A stretch of DNA of 64,000 bases from Epiperipatus broadwayi (lineage: Eukaryota; Onychophora; Udeonychophora; Euonychophora; Peripatidae). A program made the position numbers and the translations under genes. The stretch lies in assembly GCA_028023455.1 (NCBI GenBank), contig JAQFVV010006293.1, forward strand, positions 1,873,844 through 1,937,843, given 5' to 3'. Shown here in pieces: positions 59,936-64,000 of this stretch (position 1 is its first letter; every line of letters begins with the position of its first letter). The notes beneath the pieces are model-generated. The model was not told the origin of the DNA. It saw nothing but the letters and a program-made list of their open reading frames with translations, and made no database searches.

Positions 59936-62168
59936 CTTTGTTGTTTGGGTGATTATAAGAAGTTTGAGCATTGGACAGTGATCAAAGATCTTATTCTCCA
60001 AAATCTAACACTAATTGCTCACCAAACCATGCAGAAGAAATCAGATTAGCTTTGCTATTATTGCCAAACCCTAAGCATACTAATTAAAGACATAATGTCA
60101 GAAATTTTAAAGAAAGTGAAGAATATGCAGTATAAATGTTGATCACATTATGATTTCACAAGCAAAGAAATTTATGTTGAAAATCAGCTTCAGATATAAG
60201 AGTGCCTGGAATTTCAAATCTTTGATAGGTTAATGTCATATTGAAAGACATTTTCTAGATGTGCATGCTTGTTATGAAAAAATATTAATGAGCAAGAGAC
60301 ATCATTTCTGACAATATTATGGCCAGGGAATAGCAACAGATGTTATCAAAATGTCCAACAAAACTTTTGATTTAGTTTATCTTGCTAAAGCATATTGTAT
60401 TTACAAGAAATCTTTATATTTGTTTAAAAGCAATAAATAAAAAGTGAAAAAAATCTAATTTCATATTGATAAAGAGAATTATATAGACCCGAGTATTATC
60501 ATGTATTGAATTTTTATTTTGATTATATAATAAAATGTCAGATTATAAGACAAAAAATAAGAATTGATAACACTACTTTTATAACTGAAAATAGACATTT
60601 GAAGACTTGTTAAATAATAACAGGTAACACTTTGTTAGTGCTAGTATTACTATAATGATTTCTAATTTTTATTCCAGTTAAATTCCTTGATTTGCATAAG
60701 CTTCTAATAGTTAAGATCATTAACATATTCTACATCATCAAGAATTTAATCAATTTATCAGGTAAGTTCTAATGAGAAAAGATATTTACTGTATTTGAAA
60801 CCACGTCATTGTTTTAAAATATTAATTTATTTATTTTTTACTTTATATTTTACTAGTTATATATGTGTTCACTTATTAATATTTGTTCAACGTATGCCAT
60901 TATTTTTTTATAAAAGAATAAACATTATAAAGTGATGAACATACCAATAATTATGTACTCTTTTCAAGTCGTTTGATAAAAGTTATTAAGATGATAAGAA
61001 TTTATGTGATAATGTATGCAGATCCACAGAATTTATTATTTAAATATATACTGTAGTTAAATAGAAAAAAAAAATGTTGATTATTAACAATTGTTTTGAC
61101 CTTTTGACGTTCATTTGGAACTCTTATTGAACTCACTGACTAAAAGGAGAGAAGGGAGGGATTACGTGTAAGAAAATAAATCATAACAAAAAAAAAGTGC
61201 AATTTAAAAAAATGAAATGTTAAAATAAAAGTCAGCGTGTGCACCATACAGTAGTTATTACATTTTGAAATTAACTATAGTAAAAAAGAAAAATATTCTT
61301 TTATTATTTCGTGTTAAATAACAAAAGAAAATTAATAAATAAATGTTCTTAAAAACAAAATCTTGTGTTGTTATCATAATAAAAACCCACTATGTATTTA
61401 ATAATTGTTTATTCAGAAATTATTTTAGCATCAAATTATCCGTATAAATAAAAAGAAAGATTTAAATAAGTTCTATAAATCTTATAGATTTGCGTATTTG
61501 TTCTGTAAATATGCTTATGCATTTAATATAACGAATAGTTTTTTTAATCTGTTCATTGAAGAATAAAATGGTTCTGGTAGGAGTGTAGGTCAATATTATT
61601 TCATTTGATCAAATTTGTCTAGGAAGACGGTTTTTAAAAAACACACTAGAGTATTTTTAACATAATCGATAAGTAATAATAGCATTGTTGAATCTATATC
61701 TTTCCTATCCATCCTTTTTTTTTTTTAGTTACCATTGGAAAAAAAAAAAAAACACTTGTAAAATATTTTAAAATCTCTGGAGAACTCTTTAAGAACTAGA
61801 TGTTATGAACCACCACATGTCGATGCACTTTGCATTTAGAATAAGAAAAATAGCTCCGTTATCAAAATATATTACAATAAAACAGAAAATTTTATCAAAA
61901 ACATTTTTTATTCTTATATTGCATAAGAATTCATTAAACAGCTAGTGTGAAACAAATATATACGTCTGTATCGTTTTTATAAACACACGATCATTTTTTA
62001 TGTATTTGAATTTAAAATTTTGAAAAAAGTTTACTGAGAATAAAAAAAGAAAGCTTTTGTTAAATCTTTTTCTATCTAATAGGAGTTTGTTAGTTATAAA
62101 AAAATGTTACTAAAAAGTTACTCTTATGTATATAATGAAATATTTATTTACTTACATTTTATCTATAT
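59936..62168. other. Non-coding AT-rich stretch
   Basis: No gene or element is recognised. The part 59980-60420 is slightly less AT-rich and may be an old repeat. Confidence 0.45.
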
Positions 62169-62191
62169 TGTACCGAGACAAAGTCGGTACA
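62169..62191. other. Perfect 8-bp hairpin
   Basis: TGTACCGA, loop GACAAAG, TCGGTACA, followed by a TATACGCACACACAC tract. It lacks a T-run, so it is not a terminator; perhaps it is the end of a repeat. Confidence 0.5.
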
Positions 62192-62639
62192 TGTATATAC
62201 GCACACACACGAGCAATGTAAACACTCTATATTTTTTCTCTTCTCTCACTTTCAACTTATGATAAAAAAAATAAATGTAGTTTTCTTCAATGCGTTATAA
62301 AATACACTGTAAAATAAAATGTTAATATTTCTGATTAAATAGTTTAAGGCTTTCATATAATCTACTATAATAATATTCTCTAAAAAAAAAAAAATAATAA
62401 AATATAAAATATTACTAATATGCCATTTTAAATCTCAATAAGTGATTTCTACTTGTATATGCCGCGGGGGTAATTAAAAAGGGGTTTGTTTTAGATTATA
62501 ACTGTAGTGAAAGTTAAAAGCTTATAGAAGTGATTTTGAGACAGATTAAATGCTCGACTTTTAAAATAATGTAAGTTAAATTGTTCTCTTAAAACACGCA
62601 CACATGTATGCATAAAAGGTGTGAATAAGTATGAATTCT

Positions 62640-63270
62640 TTCTAACTGAGATTGTAATATGAGATTGCATAAACCTAAGATTGCCTCAAGCATATGGATT
62701 GAGTGGACATTACATAGGACACGGACCCCAATGACAACTCAAAGAATATTGAACTCTGGGTGGAGATTCGATCCTCAGATAATAACCAACCCATATAAAT
62801 ATGAATCTAAATCTAGAGAAGAAGTCTTTGTGTCTTTTTACACCCCTTTTTTTTGTGTTGCTTGTATTTATGCTTATGCTTATAGTTTTTTCCTAGATTC
62901 CTCCGGAAGCTACAACTAGAACTTTTCTTTTTTTTTGCGATCCGGTTTATCCAATATGATCACTGTGAAATTAACATTTAGAGCGTCGATCGTCATGATG
63001 GGCTAGAAAACCCTTCAGTGATTGACCAACGCTCCACCGCCAGAACATCTCCGCAGCTATGAATGATCAACAACAGTTCCGTCCGAACATAATGCTCCAA
63101 TCAGTCTAAGGACGTTGTTCCGTTTAATATACAAGAATCGTCCAAACATACTATGCTGAACTTATGTGAAATGAATAACCATGTATTATGGAAACATCAT
63201 CTATCAGGTTCGAACCCTCCCAAATTAGAAGCAGCAGAAGACTAAGCAAAATCCTAGGTAAACATTTTTT
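62640..63270. repeat. GC-richer island with tRNA B-box-like sequences
   Basis: Two B-box matches occur on the plus strand: GATTCGATCC (62765-62774), with a TGGATTGAGTGG A-box-like stretch at 62695, and GGTTCGAACCC (63207-63217). Between them, GAGCGTCGATCGTCATGATG (62981-63000) and ATTGACCAACGCTC (63022-63035) form an imperfect stem. Frame 62659-62919 (86 aa) spans part of it but is not recognised. Probably a cluster of SINEs or another dispersed repeat; an exon is less likely. Confidence 0.35.
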
Positions 63271-64000
63271 TTTATAATGCTTCCATTCATTCTTTAAGTA
63301 AACTTAAAAGGCAATCTCATAATTAATTAAATTCGACTTTTGTAAATCAAATATAAAATGATCCGTAATCTCTCATATTTAAATCTTATTATTTTAATCT
63401 CAACTTTCGTAAATAAAAATATCAGATGCTATATAATCCATCATATTTAAATCTTAGGACTTTTCCAGCTATGAACTTTGATCCTAATTATTATTTTCTT
63501 TCGCAGATAAACTATAACACATACCTACTTTCAAAATGTAAAAAGAGGAAATATATTTTATCAGCCATGTTTATTATGCATAATATGTTCTTTTCTGTGC
63601 GAGTGCGAGAATGCGCGTATGTGCGTGTAAATAAAGTTATTAATCAATGTTTCATTTTTTTTATAATCAATAAATTTTTTTTTATTTAAACTAGTCGAGC
63701 ATTCCTCAAATCATTTCTATAATTAAATAATATATATTTTTTTTGAAGTTATTATTATTGTTAGCATTTATTCATACAATTAATTATTTTACTTTTAAAT
63801 TTGTCTTCCTTATATTTTTCTTTTGTTTTTATTTCTTTTAAATTTCATTCATAAACATCGTGCCGTAAGTCACGATGTTTACCTATTATGTAGTTAACAT
63901 AGATTTAAGAGTTGGGAGGGCCTATTATTAATAAATATAAGTAAATGTCAATAGAGCTAGTATAAAAAATTCTATTGGACTGTATGATAAAGGGGGGATG
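63271..64000. other. Non-coding AT-rich stretch
   Basis: Nothing recognised. CATCGTG (63857-63863) and CACGATG (63873-63879) form a small 7-bp inverted repeat. Confidence 0.5.

Noticed and set aside
1-64000. CRISPR arrays, bacterial operons, riboswitches, rRNA genes
   Set aside because: Nothing of the kind is present. Composition and content are those of eukaryotic repeat-rich DNA.

Overview
The window looks like AT-rich, repeat-dense intergenic or intronic DNA from an invertebrate animal. I see no confident host protein-coding gene. Nearly every recognisable protein fragment belongs to a transposable element: two families of Penelope-like elements (PLEs), at least three LINE families, a Merlin DNA transposon, a mariner transposase relic, tRNA-like SINE pieces and hairpin MITEs. 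The base composition, the abundance of SINEs, LINEs and PLEs, and the many microsatellites would fit a coleoid cephalopod such as an octopus. That assignment is inference and no single sequence proves it.

Layout. 0-1.8 kb: two decayed copies of one PLE family, head to head. 1.9-4.3 kb: unassigned, perhaps LTR-like. 5.6-7.0 kb: a Merlin element with 37-bp inverted termini and a broken transposase, followed by a short tandem array. 10.5-13.6 kb: SINE pieces and a minus-strand LINE remnant split by a second PLE family. 16.1-16.8 kb: a fold-back repeat. 19.0-19.2 kb: a weak terminal-exon candidate. 20.5-21.1 kb: a dead mariner transposase. 22.9-24.2 kb: a second copy of the split LINE. 25.4-33.1 kb: a long two-ORF LINE of L1/Tx1-like appearance, with an intact zinc-knuckle ORF1 and a broken ORF2. 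A different, 5'-truncated LINE of about 1.94 kb is nested in it on the minus strand. 40-42 kb: a purine-rich, possibly LINE-derived block. 43.6-46.9 kb: a SINE, a hairpin MITE and a 1.34-kb palindromic composite of 468-bp units. 50.7-53.1 kb: a possible solo LTR with a minus-strand CCAAT/TATA promoter. 58.9-59.9 kb: a second palindromic composite, of 443-bp units. 62.6-63.3 kb: a GC-richer island with tRNA B-box-like sequences.

The most interesting signal is in the two palindromic composites. Each repeat unit carries a candidate minimal type-I hammerhead ribozyme with the CTGATGA and GAAA cores, a short hairpin stem II, a tiny self-complementary stem III, a UH cleavage site, and a stem I that pairs across the motif. 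This is the kind of ribozyme reported for terminal repeats of Penelope-like elements. PLE reverse-transcriptase and GIY-YIG fragments do occur elsewhere in the window. The two ribozymes are unrelated outside the core, so they probably represent two separate element families.

None of the elements looks autonomously active. The only long intact frame is LINE ORF1 (784 aa). The nesting order gives a relative chronology: the large LINE inserted before the AT-rich LINE, and the minus-strand LINE remnant at 11.8 kb predates the PLE/SINE material inside it.
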